DNA of 64,000 bases, taken from positions 310,001 through 374,000 of the forward strand of contig NZ_VWWO01000002.1 of NCBI RefSeq assembly GCF_011752935.1. Reading direction: 5' to 3'. This DNA is from Chitinophaga sp. Cy-1792. GTDB taxonomy: Bacteria > Bacteroidota > Bacteroidia > Chitinophagales > Chitinophagaceae. Below are positions 16,603 through 25,200 of the stretch, piece after piece (within the stretch, counting starts at the first letter, position 1; every line of letters begins with the position of its first letter). A model generated the notes under the pieces. The model was given only the letters and a program-made list of their open reading frames with translations, had not been told where the DNA came from and did not search any database. Made by a program: the position numbers and the translations under genes.

Positions 16603-16689
16603 GTACTTTTTAAATTTCCTGGCCGAAGGCCGGGAGATTTAAAAAGTACTCTTTTTTTGGAGAGGCCGAAGGCCTCTCCAAAAAAAGAG
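16603..16689. repeat. Paired-hairpin intergenic element 4
   Basis: Hairpin 1 (16603-16649): GTACTTTTTAAATTT arm, core GGCC-GAA-GGCC, one or two mismatches. Hairpin 2 (16649-16689): CTCTTTTTTTGGAGAGGCC on its exact complement around GAA. The first base of hairpin 2 is the last of hairpin 1. Runs of T and A within the stems could let this copy act as a bidirectional terminator between the convergent dipeptidase and MetA-like genes. Confidence 0.85.
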
Positions 16690-16701
16690 AGAAAAAGTCG
16701 T

Positions 16702-17652
16702 TTATTGCTTCGCCTTGGCGAAAGACTTGATATTATACGCCATCATCAGGAAAAAAGTATTCCCCTGGAACCTGTTCACTGCCCCGGCTTCCCCCAGCCA
16801 GCGCAGGTTAAACTGCGTCCTTATTCCCGGAAGGAAAACACTTCCCTCTGCCCCCACAGCATAGATATGATCTTTCTTTGGATCTAAGATAAAAGTGCCC
16901 ACCGGGATTTTATCTTCCGTGGTCTTAAACTGCATATAATACACAGGGCCGAAGTTGACGATTTTCGGAATAGGACCTTTCGCTGCCTTGAGGTACCATG
17001 TTTTACCGAAGCCGCCTTCTATACTCAGGTTATTACCGGTGCGTAAATCGGTGTCTTTCTTTTTGCCGTTGAGGGCGTAGGAGAACAGGGCAGAAAAATT
17101 CCATTCTTTTTTCTTGTCGAAGAAAACCGTGCTGCCGGCAGCAAATTCATTAACGAGTTGCCCCAGGCCGCTGTTTTTATCTCCACCTAATTCATATCTA
17201 CCGGAGGGGAAATATAAAGAATAACTGAATACAAAATCAGCTTGCTTAATATGCCATCCTAACTGCACCGGCTGAAAATAGATGTCGGAAAAGGCAAAAG
17301 GAGACTTGCTGGTGCTGGTAGCTTCCAGCCGGTTGCTGGCGAAGGGTATTAGTACTGAACCTCCGTAATTGGCGCCCAGTATTTTCAGGTTGGTGACCCA
17401 GGCGCCGCCAATACCTGTTACGAACATATTCAGGTGTATGTCGCGCTGAACAACATCCCCATGGGCATTTTTTAATTTATTGGTATTGTAGAGATATACC
17501 GGGATAAACACCGAAAAGCCCGGAGGCGTCTGTGAACCCGATTGTAAGCCAAGATCACCAAGGATGTGATCTCCTTTTAATTGTGCATTAGCTTTGGATT
17601 GCAGGAGTAATAACGCAGAAGCGCAAACGAAAATGATCAGATATTTTTTCAT
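16702..17652 (-). CDS. Outer-membrane protein of the MetA/SphA (phenol-degradation transporter) family
   Basis: 316 residues from ATG at 17652 (MKKYLIIFVCASALLLLQSKANAQ signal peptide); an upstream in-frame TTG is less plausible. The body has a typical barrel pattern: PGFSVFIPVYLYNTNKLKN, VTNLKILGANYGGSVLIPFA, SDIYFQPVQLGWHIKQADFVFSYSLYFPSGRY, SALFSYALNGKKKDTDLRTG, ending with RTQFNLRWLGE. This matches the Phenol_MetA_deg-type barrels annotated as transporters of hydrophobic compounds. The substrate is unknown and no catabolic genes lie next to it. Monocistronic. Confidence 0.8.
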   Translation of the reverse strand: MKKYLIIFVCASALLLLQSKANAQLKGDHILGDLGLQSGSQTPPGFSVFIPVYLYNTNKLKNAHGDVVQRDIHLNMFVTGIGGAWVTNLKILGANYGGSVLIPFASNRLEATSTSKSPFAFSDIYFQPVQLGWHIKQADFVFSYSLYFPSGRYELGGDKNSGLGQLVNEFAAGSTVFFDKKKEWNFSALFSYALNGKKKDTDLRTGNNLSIEGGFGKTWYLKAAKGPIPKIVNFGPVYYMQFKTTEDKIPVGTFILDPKKDHIYAVGAEGSVFLPGIRTQFNLRWLGEAGAVNRFQGNTFFLMMAYNIKSFAKAKQ

Positions 17653-17945
17653 CGTCAATAATTTTTTATTAAGAACCGATGAAGAAATATGTTTATGCCA
17701 GGAGGGAAAAAGCAGGTAGCTGCTGATGGTAACGAAGGTAAAAGTATTTTATCAAATGAAAAATCTTTTAAATAGCAGAAACCTTTAACCTTTTGGCTGT
17801 GGTGATTGTTATTCTAGGCAATAACAGTATCCCAGGCATAACTCACACATTAGCATCATCTCCCGAAATCGCCCTGCTGAAGGGGCATGCCCGCGTTATA
17901 GCGGAAAAGGAAGTTTTCATTTATAATGGATATCATACCTGTTAT

Positions 17946-18980
17946 ATGAACCAAGGGAGAACGCATATTCAAATCATTATCACGGTAGTGGTTATACTGA
18001 CTTGCGGGCAGGTCTTCGGACAGGCCGGCGCCGGTATGAAAATAGGACAGGGCAATGCTGCTTATAAAGATAGTCTGCGCAAGGAAGGATACCCCTATCA
18101 TTTTCCTATCTGGGGTAAGAAAGCAACAGAGAAAGGGATCAATCTTCAATATCCGGTAGGTGCTATGTTGAATGTCAACACACTCTCGCAGTTAGTAAAT
18201 ATTTCAGATCTCCAGGTTGGCTTTAATGATCATGAGCCGGTACCCATGGATTTTATTCAGTTTGGAAAGGTAAAGGCCAATATGCAGACGGCAACCGCCA
18301 GAGTAGACCTATGGTTGCTCCCGTTCATCGACCTGTATGCGATTGGTGGATATGTGCAGGCTAAAACAGATGTGAATATCGTAGCGCCGTTTAATTTCTC
18401 CAGCTCAACAAAATTCAAAGGCAGCACCTTCGGGCTGGGAACTACACTGGCAGGCGGTTACCACGGACTGATCACCATCACGGATATCAACCACACCTGG
18501 ACGAACCTCGATAAACTGGACCAGTCAGTTAAAGCCTGGATGGTTACCCCACGTCTCGGTTACAATTTCATTTTCAGAAAAGATCCCAATCGTTCGCTGG
18601 CGCTCTGGATAGGCGCCACCGGTTTTTTTGTGAACAGAAATACTGTTGGGTCTATTAGTCTGGATGACCTGAATCCGCATATGGATAAGGATATGGCCGA
18701 GAAAATAGTGGCAGAAACGGAGCAGTGGTACCAGTCGCTGACGAAGCCGCAGCAAGTGGTGGTAAAGAATATAGCACAAGGCATTCTGAACAGGATCAAT
18801 GGCCTTCCGGATGATATCACGATACATTATTCATTGAAGAAGCGGCCTACTTCAGAGTGGAGTATGCTTGCCGGCGGACAATTTCAGTTTACCAAACGCT
18901 GGCAGGTACGCACAGAGGTCGGCTTCCTCGGTGGTCGTTCCTCCGTATTGTTATCGGGCAACTATAGATGGCGCTGGTAA
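17946..18980 (+). CDS. Secreted beta-barrel-like protein of unknown function
   Basis: 344 residues from the ATG at 17946, which gives a clean signal peptide (MNQGRTHIQIIITVVVILTCGQVFGQ). An in-frame ATG or alternative start further upstream would put about 50 non-signal residues in front. The region after about 60 alternates hydrophobic and polar residues (LWLLPFIDLYAIGGYVQAKTD, FGLGTTLAGGYHGLITITDINHTW, VTPRLGYNFIF), ending in SVLLSGNYRWRW with a terminal aromatic. It is therefore probably an outer-membrane barrel. The end overlaps the next gene by 13 bp, so the two are likely co-translated. Confidence 0.65.
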   Translation: MNQGRTHIQIIITVVVILTCGQVFGQAGAGMKIGQGNAAYKDSLRKEGYPYHFPIWGKKATEKGINLQYPVGAMLNVNTLSQLVNISDLQVGFNDHEPVPMDFIQFGKVKANMQTATARVDLWLLPFIDLYAIGGYVQAKTDVNIVAPFNFSSSTKFKGSTFGLGTTLAGGYHGLITITDINHTWTNLDKLDQSVKAWMVTPRLGYNFIFRKDPNRSLALWIGATGFFVNRNTVGSISLDDLNPHMDKDMAEKIVAETEQWYQSLTKPQQVVVKNIAQGILNRINGLPDDITIHYSLKKRPTSEWSMLAGGQFQFTKRWQVRTEVGFLGGRSSVLLSGNYRWRW

Positions 18981-20029
18981 AATACATATGTTCCGGTCTG
19001 TTCCTGGTTGCTGCTTTTTGTGTGCAAAAAGTAGCAGCACAGCAGCTGGTGCCTGATGTCCTGGATGAGATTCGACTTTTTAATGGCGACCATCTGACCG
19101 GTAAGGTGAAGCAGATTCAGCGGGGAGAACTCACCTTTGATCCAGACAAACTGAACGATAACGTAGTACTGAAACTGAGAGATATAGATTATATCGTTGC
19201 CAGGCGTAAACAATATCTGGTCGAGGATGTAAATACTATACGCTATGTGGGAACACTGGCAAAAGGAAAGGCACCCGGATGGGTGAAAATTATGCAGGAA
19301 CACGATACGATTGATCTGTTTATCCAGGACCTCGATCATATAGAAAATCTCGACAATAAATTCTGGACGCGCCTGGACGGAAATGCCAGTCTTGGTTACT
19401 CGTACTCCCGTTCCAGTGCCATCGGACGTATCAACGAAAGCCATACCGCCACTTACAGTACCCGGCGCTGGCTGTTTCAGACAACAGGAGACCTGATGTA
19501 TACGATGGATTCAGAGTTTAAGGGTATTGAAAAGGCAGATATGGCGATCAATGCCTACATAGAATTCTGGAAGCGGTTTTTTGCGGTAACCAGTATTCAG
19601 TTCCAGCGTAGTACAGAGCTGGGTTTGAATGCCCGTTACCAGGCTGCGGAAGCAGCCGGCCCGATTATCTTGAAAAACAGGAAACATGATCTGAGAGCCG
19701 CCACAGGTATCTCTGTACAAAAAGAATATAGTACAGACTCCGTTAATAACGGAAGATCAGTTTCTGCTGAAGTACCAGTATACGTAAACTATTATTTGTA
19801 TAAGCTGGGTAAGCCGGAAGTTAAGTTACAGTTTGCCAATGCAGTATACTTCGGAATCAGGGATAATCATCGTTTTCGTGTAGATCAGAATGTTACACTT
19901 TACTGGAAAATAGTAACGCATCTGACGGCAAATGTTCAGGTGTATTTTGATTTCGATAGCAGGCCACCCAATGTGGATGCACAGAAGGTGGACTATGGTA
20001 CAGTGTTTAGCATAGGATATTCGTGGTAA
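18968..20029 (+). CDS. DUF481-type outer-membrane protein
   Basis: 353 residues with signal peptide MALVKYICSGLFLVAAFCVQKVAAQ. A small N-terminal domain contains IRLFNGDHLTGKVKQIQRGELTFDPDKL and repeated beta segments (to about 120). It is followed by a YdiY/DUF481-like barrel (GNASLGYSYSRSSAIGRINESHTATYSTRRWLF...TVFSIGYSW). DUF481 proteins are uncharacterised outer-membrane proteins. It overlaps the upstream barrel gene and precedes a DUF4136 lipoprotein by 30 bp, so the three probably form an envelope operon. Confidence 0.75.
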   Translation: MALVKYICSGLFLVAAFCVQKVAAQQLVPDVLDEIRLFNGDHLTGKVKQIQRGELTFDPDKLNDNVVLKLRDIDYIVARRKQYLVEDVNTIRYVGTLAKGKAPGWVKIMQEHDTIDLFIQDLDHIENLDNKFWTRLDGNASLGYSYSRSSAIGRINESHTATYSTRRWLFQTTGDLMYTMDSEFKGIEKADMAINAYIEFWKRFFAVTSIQFQRSTELGLNARYQAAEAAGPIILKNRKHDLRAATGISVQKEYSTDSVNNGRSVSAEVPVYVNYYLYKLGKPEVKLQFANAVYFGIRDNHRFRVDQNVTLYWKIVTHLTANVQVYFDFDSRPPNVDAQKVDYGTVFSIGYSW

Positions 20030-20059
20030 TCATACATCTCTACCAATAAACTATAGTAT

Positions 20060-20620
20060 ATGAAACGACTACTTCTTTTTGCTTTTTCGGTGCTGGCGAT
20101 AGGTGCCTGCGGCCCTACCCTGAAAGTGACACATGATATTAGCAGTCATGCTGATTTCTCACGTTACCAGACATACGCCATATACCACCCTGCAGGTTCA
20201 AAGAGTCCGTTGAGCCAGCTAAACGTAAACCGTATCGACAATGGTATTATCAGTGCCATGAACGCCAAAGGATATACACAGACCAGCGATACCGGCAGTG
20301 CTGATTTACTCGTGAACCCTGTCACCATTGCAAAACAGGGACAGAACGTAACCGCCTATACTGACTACTACGGTTATGGTGGTTACTACAGGCCTTATTA
20401 CTGGGGCGGTGGTATGGGAATGATGTCTAGTACCACTAACTATTCCGTAGATAAATATGTAGATGGATCACTGATCATTGATGTGATAGACAGAAACAAG
20501 CGTGAGCTGCTGTGGCAGGGTATCGGTAACGCACAAATCGATGGACCTGTGAAGGATCCTGATACGAAAATACCAGAGGCCATCAGTAAAATTATGGCAT
20601 CATTACCAAGGAAAATGTAA
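20060..20620 (+). CDS. DUF4136 lipoprotein
   Basis: 186 residues. Lipobox IGAC (Cys at 17). The DUF4136 pattern is clear: FSRYQTYAIYHP near the start, LNVNRIDNGIISAMNAKGYTQT, ADLLVNPVTIAKQG, a Gly/Tyr-rich loop (YYGYGGYYRPYYWGGGMGMM), and VDGSLIIDVIDRNKRELLWQGIGNAQI, IPEAISKIMASLP. The function of the family is unknown; it is periplasm-facing and membrane-anchored. Last gene of the 17.9-20.6 kb group. A second DUF4136 gene lies 1 kb away in the opposite orientation. Confidence 0.88.
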   Translation: MKRLLLFAFSVLAIGACGPTLKVTHDISSHADFSRYQTYAIYHPAGSKSPLSQLNVNRIDNGIISAMNAKGYTQTSDTGSADLLVNPVTIAKQGQNVTAYTDYYGYGGYYRPYYWGGGMGMMSSTTNYSVDKYVDGSLIIDVIDRNKRELLWQGIGNAQIDGPVKDPDTKIPEAISKIMASLPRKM

Positions 20621-20642
20621 CATATCTTTTTTGAAAAGAACC

Positions 20643-20672
20643 AAAAGGAAGGTCATAAGGCCTTCCTTTTTT
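20643..20672 (+). terminator. Intrinsic terminator of the DUF4136 operon
   Basis: AAAAGGAAGG pairs with CCTTCCTTTT and the 3' arm continues into a T-run (CCTTCCTTTTTTG). It lies 22 bp after the stop and is separate from element 5 that follows. Confidence 0.7.
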
Positions 20673-20690
20673 GTTTTAAAATTATGCTAT

Positions 20691-20767
20691 GCAGCCTTTG
20701 ATCTCACCGCCGCAGGCGGTGAGATCAAAGGCTGCCCCGCGATGCCGAAGGCATCGCGGGGCAGCCT
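20691..20767. repeat. Paired-hairpin intergenic element 5
   Basis: Hairpin 1 (20691-20735): GCAGCCTTTGATCTCACCGCC on its exact complement around GCA. Hairpin 2 (20729-20767): AGGCTGCCCCGCGATGCC on its exact complement around GAA. Seven bases (AGGCTGC, 20729-20735) belong to both hairpins, the largest overlap in the window. It lies at a convergent junction. Confidence 0.88.
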
Positions 20768-20877
20768 GAGGCAAGGTGCAAATGGAAATAAAAAGGTCGT
20801 CTCCTGGAAAAGAGACGACCGTTCCTAAGCATAAACAAATTAGCAATCATCAAAACTTAAATATCTTCCCTAACCTG

Positions 20878-21525
20878 TTATCTGCTCAGGAAGAAACCGA
20901 TGTTGAATGCAACACTTTTCAACCCATTAGAATTTACCAGATCATTTTTATTGGTACCATACTGATAGTTGGCGCCGGCCAGGATGCCCCAGTTGCCGCC
21001 ATTCGGACGAATCAGTACGCCTACTTCAGGCCGTACAACAAAACCCCAGTTGTACTGGTTGTTCACGAAAATGTTATAGTAAATGTCCTGCTCCGCATAC
21101 TGTGCACCAAGGCCTACGCCTATATATGGCATGACGTTTTTACCATTGTTGAAGTAGTAATGCACCAGCGCAGTAACAGGCACCGTATATATTACCTTGT
21201 CCATGTCCGTAGTGATGGCAGAGTTCCCGTTTTTATAGGTGAATGTCTGCGTCGGAGAATACTGTTCGTATGAATTCCAGCTGACACCAATACCGAATGA
21301 TACCGGTGCATTGGGCAGGAAATGACGATATTCGAAACGACCGCCGGCCAGACTCGTTTTGCTGATTAGATCATTGCTGGAAGGGATACTTATTTCCCAT
21401 GACAGACCAAACAGATTGGTGATCTTATTACTGGTAGAATAAGTATTGGTATATGTAACATTTTGGGCAAAGCTGCAGATGCTGAAAGCAAACAGTATAG
21501 CGCCCGTTAGAATATATTTTTTCAT
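20878..21525 (-). CDS. Small outer-membrane beta-barrel protein
   Basis: 215 residues. Signal peptide MKKYILTGAILFAFSICSFAQ, then barrel strands with the usual alternation (GGRFEYRHFLPNAPVSFGIGVSW, YTVPVTALVHYYFNNG, MPYIGVGLGAQYAEQ, WGFVVRPEVGVLIRP, WGILAGANYQYG, SVAFNIGFFLSR). The size and pattern fit 8-stranded OmpA/OmpX-like barrels. It lies 21 bp after the DUF4136 gene on the same strand and is probably co-transcribed with it. No ligand can be inferred. Confidence 0.78.
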   Translation of the reverse strand: MKKYILTGAILFAFSICSFAQNVTYTNTYSTSNKITNLFGLSWEISIPSSNDLISKTSLAGGRFEYRHFLPNAPVSFGIGVSWNSYEQYSPTQTFTYKNGNSAITTDMDKVIYTVPVTALVHYYFNNGKNVMPYIGVGLGAQYAEQDIYYNIFVNNQYNWGFVVRPEVGVLIRPNGGNWGILAGANYQYGTNKNDLVNSNGLKSVAFNIGFFLSR

Positions 21526-21546
21526 AAAATGCGTTTTGGGTGAATA

Positions 21547-22170
21547 CTATTGGGCTTTTACATATGGCGACTGTGCAAAGGCCTGGTTGATACCATCGAT
21601 AGCCAGGGAGGTGTTGGTAGCCTGCGAACCCAACGCACCATTGAGGTTCACTGTCCAGATAACATCCAGTTTCTGATTGGCCTGCGCATTTTTAACATCT
21701 ATCAGCTCCATAATAAAACTGCCGGTAGTGATAGCATATGCGGTTGTCCAGGGATAGTAATAAGGATAGTACCAACCCCAGTCCCATGGGTCCCAGTAAC
21801 CAGGATAGCCCCACCAGTAGCCAGGATATACCACACCAACCGTGATATCTTTTACAGCTACGGTATTAATTCCCAGATCAGGATGCGCACTGCGGGCAAC
21901 AAAGGTGTAACCCCTTGATTCCATGTTCTGCCGGATAGCAGCCACCAGCTTCTTCGCATTATCATCTACCAGTATCGTATCATTTTTATTGGTAGATAAA
22001 TAGGCAATCGTATCAGAGATATAGAACGTCTTATAAGTGTTGAAGGGAGCGTTCGGATCCCGGTCCGTTTGCACAACAAAATTGGTCGACAATTTTGACA
22101 GGTCCGGTTCCTTCCGGCAGGCGGAAAGAAAGACCAGTGTTAAGGATAAGAGCAGGGTAAGTCTTTTCAT
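21547..22170 (-). CDS. DUF4136 lipoprotein (second copy)
   Basis: 207 residues from the ATG at 22170, which gives MKRLTLLLSLTLVFLSAC with lipobox LSAC. A start 30 bp upstream would spoil the signal. It has the family features FNTYKTFYISD, AKKLVAAIRQNMESRGYTFV, DLGINTVAVKDITVG, a Tyr/Trp/Pro-rich loop (YWWGYPGYWDPWDWGWYY), and a C-terminal AIDGINQAFAQSPYV. It is a distant paralogue of the 20.1-20.6 kb gene on the other strand. Function unknown. Confidence 0.85.
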   Translation of the reverse strand: MKRLTLLLSLTLVFLSACRKEPDLSKLSTNFVVQTDRDPNAPFNTYKTFYISDTIAYLSTNKNDTILVDDNAKKLVAAIRQNMESRGYTFVARSAHPDLGINTVAVKDITVGVVYPGYWWGYPGYWDPWDWGWYYPYYYPWTTAYAITTGSFIMELIDVKNAQANQKLDVIWTVNLNGALGSQATNTSLAIDGINQAFAQSPYVKAQ

Positions 22171-22601
22171 GGCTTCAGTATTAAAATCGGGTGAATACAC
22201 TTATTGAGCAAATAGCAGAGGAGGATACTGCGCGCATCAGCAAGTAACAAATGGAATTTACATTGAACATTACATTAAGTTAACTACCAATACAAACAGG
22301 GGGCCTGTTGCTACATGATGATGATAATACTGTTATGCCAGGAAATGGAGGTTGATGGATAGTTTCAGGTTCGCCGTGGTGTGGTGCTTCTTACGTAACG
22401 GACGTAAAACACTGAATGCTCATCTGCATAAATCAACACATCAGTATAAAAAATGTTTAAACAATCATCGGTGAAATAATTCGTGGGAATAATGACAACT
22501 ATTTCTAACATGCTGGTGTTTATAAATATGTAACCCCTAAGCATAAACGTCCTGTATCATCAACCGGCAATCGCTTCATATCTGTATGTAAATAGCTGAT
22601 C
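22171..22601. other. Divergent intergenic region without recognisable gene
   Basis: 431 bp between the DUF4136 gene (minus) and the D15-like gene (plus). AT-rich stretches are present, but I find no convincing TTTG/TAnnTTTG pair, hairpin or ORF. It must hold both promoters. Confidence 0.6.
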
Positions 22602-23825
22602 ATGCTACTTTTAACAGGACTTAATACTAATATAATTTTATTCAGACGCCTTATGGTGGCTGGTTCGATTGTTATGCTGTTATGTCTGGGCCTCCAGGCA
22701 AATGGCCAGGATACTACGCATCCTGCCAAACCTGCTAAATGGAAATTCTCCCTCCGCGACTCACTTGATCATGGTATAGATTTCAGCGACTGGATTATCA
22801 ACGCGAATGGATTTATTCCCGTTCCGGATATCATTACCGAGCCCGCAGTAGGCTTTGGTGGCGCTATTGCACCTATCCTGATGCATAAGCATCATCAGCC
22901 CGTACAAAGGCTGGGCAAGTATAAAAAACTGGCGCCTATACCACCGGATGTTACCGGTGGATTTGCCTTCTATACTGCCAGCAAAAGCTGGGGCGCCGGC
23001 CTGTTCAGAAGCGGCACCATCGTTCCATGGCACCTGAGCTACAAGGTATTCGCAGGATACCTGAATATGAACCTCAACTTCTATAAAACATTACAAACAG
23101 GAAAAGAAGTAAAGTTTGAGACGAACATAAAAAGCATACCTGCATTTTTGAGAGTACAGAAGCAGCTGGGGTACTCTAACTGGTCCGCCGGTATACAATA
23201 TGTTTTCGTGAAAACAGAAGCCAGTCAGGTCAGCCATGTGCTGCCGGATTCGCTGTTTAAGCCCAAAGAAATGAATAATATCAGTAGTATCCCGGGTGTG
23301 TTGGTGGAGTTTGACAACAGGGATAATATATTCACGCCCAACAAAGGATCAAAAATCCATTTAGATGGTAATTTCTCCTATAGCTTCTTTGGGAGTGATT
23401 TCGATTATACTCACATGAATGGTTATTTCTACAAATATTTTCCTATCGGAAAAAATAAAAAATGGGTATCTGGTTTCAGGGGAGACTATCAACAGGTTAT
23501 TGGTGATATCCCGTTTTACTTTAAGCCCTCGCTTGACCTGAGAGGTATACCTAGAGGGCGTTACCAGGGGAAAGTAAATATGCTGGCAGAAACAGAGCAA
23601 CGATGGAATGTTTTCCGCCGTTGGAGTGCTGTATTCTTTACCGGTGTGGGTAAGGCATTTGATGAATATGCAGATTTCGGTTCCGCTTCCTGGGAATATA
23701 ACTATGGTACCGGTTTCAGGTATATGCTGGCCCGTAAGTTCGGACTGTATATGGGTGCTGATATCGCCCGTGGGCCTGAGCAGTGGGGCTTTTACATACA
23801 ATTTGGAAGTGCCTGGTTAAAATAA
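22602..23825 (+). CDS. BamA/TamA-type (D15 surface antigen) outer-membrane protein
   Basis: 407 residues. N-terminal signal region with hydrophobic core MVAGSIVMLLCLGLQANGQ (an ATG at 22653 is an alternative start). There is no POTRA domain. The rest is a 16-strand Omp85-type barrel: VGFGGAIAPILM, GGFAFYTASKSWGAGLF, PGVLVEFDNRDNIFTPNKGSKIHLDGNFSY, the loop-6 motif LRGIPRGRYQGK (equivalent of VRGF/Y), and WGFYIQFGSAWLK at the end. It resembles the short Bacteroidota BamA/TamA-family proteins of unknown cargo. First of an apparent operon with the next three genes. Confidence 0.88.
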   Translation: MLLLTGLNTNIILFRRLMVAGSIVMLLCLGLQANGQDTTHPAKPAKWKFSLRDSLDHGIDFSDWIINANGFIPVPDIITEPAVGFGGAIAPILMHKHHQPVQRLGKYKKLAPIPPDVTGGFAFYTASKSWGAGLFRSGTIVPWHLSYKVFAGYLNMNLNFYKTLQTGKEVKFETNIKSIPAFLRVQKQLGYSNWSAGIQYVFVKTEASQVSHVLPDSLFKPKEMNNISSIPGVLVEFDNRDNIFTPNKGSKIHLDGNFSYSFFGSDFDYTHMNGYFYKYFPIGKNKKWVSGFRGDYQQVIGDIPFYFKPSLDLRGIPRGRYQGKVNMLAETEQRWNVFRRWSAVFFTGVGKAFDEYADFGSASWEYNYGTGFRYMLARKFGLYMGADIARGPEQWGFYIQFGSAWLK

Positions 23826-23843
23826 AGCAATTCAATCTTCACA

Positions 23844-24536
23844 ATGAGATTAGTAAAGAAGATAACCGCATTAATTTTCCTGCTTACGCTTGGTTATCAG
23901 TCGCTGCAGGCGCAGGCGCTGATTGCGTTGGTATTCGGTAAAAAGATTACCACTACCCGTTTGCATGTTGGTATTATGGTAGGGCTGGCCGGCAGTTACC
24001 TGGAAGATGCTACCGGGCAGCAGCCCAGGTATGGATTGGCTATTGGCGCCTATACTACCTATGATCTCAAAAAGAACTGGCAGCTGGCCATGGATATTAT
24101 TATGCGTAGTCCTAAGGGTGCCAGGCAGCTGCGTTATGAGAACGCTTTTCAGCCACCCGACGATGACCAGCTGGTAGGACAGGATTTTAACAGGCTGATC
24201 ACCTATATGTCTTTTTCGCCAATGATCAGGTACCAGTTTACGCCTTCGTTTGGACTGGCAGTTGGCCCTTACGGTGCCATTCGTACCAAAGCAAAGGATG
24301 AGTTTCAGAAAGGCACTGAAAATGGTGAGCTCACTTATACACATAATACAAAGGATAATATTCACCGGATAGATGGCGGAGCAACTTTCGACCTACAGTA
24401 TGTGTTGATGAAAGGGAAAGGACTCCGATTTAATGTGCAGTATAACCTGGGACTGGGAAATATCTATAAGGATGATCTGCAGGGAAAAAACAGGCAATTC
24501 CTGGTAGCGGTAGGTATTCCAATCGGCGCCAGATAA
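23844..24536 (+). CDS. Outer-membrane beta-barrel protein (PorT-like)
   Basis: 230 residues. Signal peptide MRLVKKITALIFLLTLGYQSLQAQA, then eight or so amphipathic strands: LHVGIMVGLAGSYLED, YGLAIGAYTTYDL, WQLAMDIIMRSP, FSPMIRYQF, GLAVGPYGAIRT, RIDGGATFDLQYVL, LRFNVQYNLGLGNIY, RQFLVAVGIPIGAR. The organisation resembles PorT-family outer-membrane proteins. Starts 18 bp after the D15-like gene. Confidence 0.7.
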   Translation: MRLVKKITALIFLLTLGYQSLQAQALIALVFGKKITTTRLHVGIMVGLAGSYLEDATGQQPRYGLAIGAYTTYDLKKNWQLAMDIIMRSPKGARQLRYENAFQPPDDDQLVGQDFNRLITYMSFSPMIRYQFTPSFGLAVGPYGAIRTKAKDEFQKGTENGELTYTHNTKDNIHRIDGGATFDLQYVLMKGKGLRFNVQYNLGLGNIYKDDLQGKNRQFLVAVGIPIGAR

Positions 24537-24584
24537 GCAGGTAACCTATATACACATATTTTATAACACTAAAACCCGAAATGT

Positions 24585-25133
24585 ATGAAAATGGTAAAAT
24601 CCGGACTTTTCCTATTGCTGCTGCTGATAGGCCTGGTCCCTACGTTACGTGCACAGGATGATCAGGATGTAATACTGGAAGCAAAGAAAATTGATAAATC
24701 GCAGGTGCCACCGGAAGTAATGGCAGCTTACCGCAAGCAGTTTCCCAATGCTAACCTGAAGGATATCATGAAACTACCTACTTCTGTTTATAAAAAAGAC
24801 TGGCAGATAGAAGAACAAAATAAACCGGAGCCTGATGATGAGTACTATACACTCAACCTGACAGGTACGAATATGAAGCTCGAAGCCTTGTACGACAAAC
24901 ATGGCAACCTGATCAGGGCCAACGAAATTGCGAAGGATGTGGCGCTGCCAAAATCTATCGCTTCCTATATCGTAACAAACTATAAAGGTTACAGTATCAA
25001 AAAAGATAAGGTAAAAAGATTTATACAGCCTACACAAACAAGTGCTACCTGGGAAGTGACCATTGCCGAAGGCAAAGGCTCTACACGCAGGTTGCTGTTC
25101 GATAAAGACGGAAACTTTCTGAAAGAGCAATAA
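24585..25133 (+). CDS. Secreted PepSY-like (putative beta-lactamase-inhibitor-like) protein
   Basis: 182 residues. Signal peptide MKMVKSGLFLLLLLIGLVPTLRAQ. Two repeats follow: VPPEVMAAYRKQFPNANLKDI...WQIEE and LPKSIASYIVTNYKGYSIKKDKVKRF...TWEVTI, each with the helix-then-beta pattern and the form of PepSY-like domains found in many Bacteroidota periplasmic proteins. The ending LLFDKDGNFLKEQ is typical. Role unknown, probably protein or ligand binding in the periplasm. It ends just before a perfect palindrome. Confidence 0.75.
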   Translation: MKMVKSGLFLLLLLIGLVPTLRAQDDQDVILEAKKIDKSQVPPEVMAAYRKQFPNANLKDIMKLPTSVYKKDWQIEEQNKPEPDDEYYTLNLTGTNMKLEALYDKHGNLIRANEIAKDVALPKSIASYIVTNYKGYSIKKDKVKRFIQPTQTSATWEVTIAEGKGSTRRLLFDKDGNFLKEQ

Positions 25134-25138
25134 GACAG

Positions 25139-25176
25139 TAAAGCTGGCTGATCTGATATCAGATCAGCCAGCTTTA
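25139..25176. repeat. Perfect 38-bp palindrome
   Basis: TAAAGCTGGCTGATCTGAT followed directly by its exact reverse complement, with no loop. It starts 6 bp after the PepSY-like stop and 25 bp before the next ATG. No T-tract follows on the plus strand, so it could be a weak terminator or an mRNA-processing structure. Confidence 0.75.
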
Positions 25177-25200
25177 TATCTCCCCTAAAAAAACAATTTT

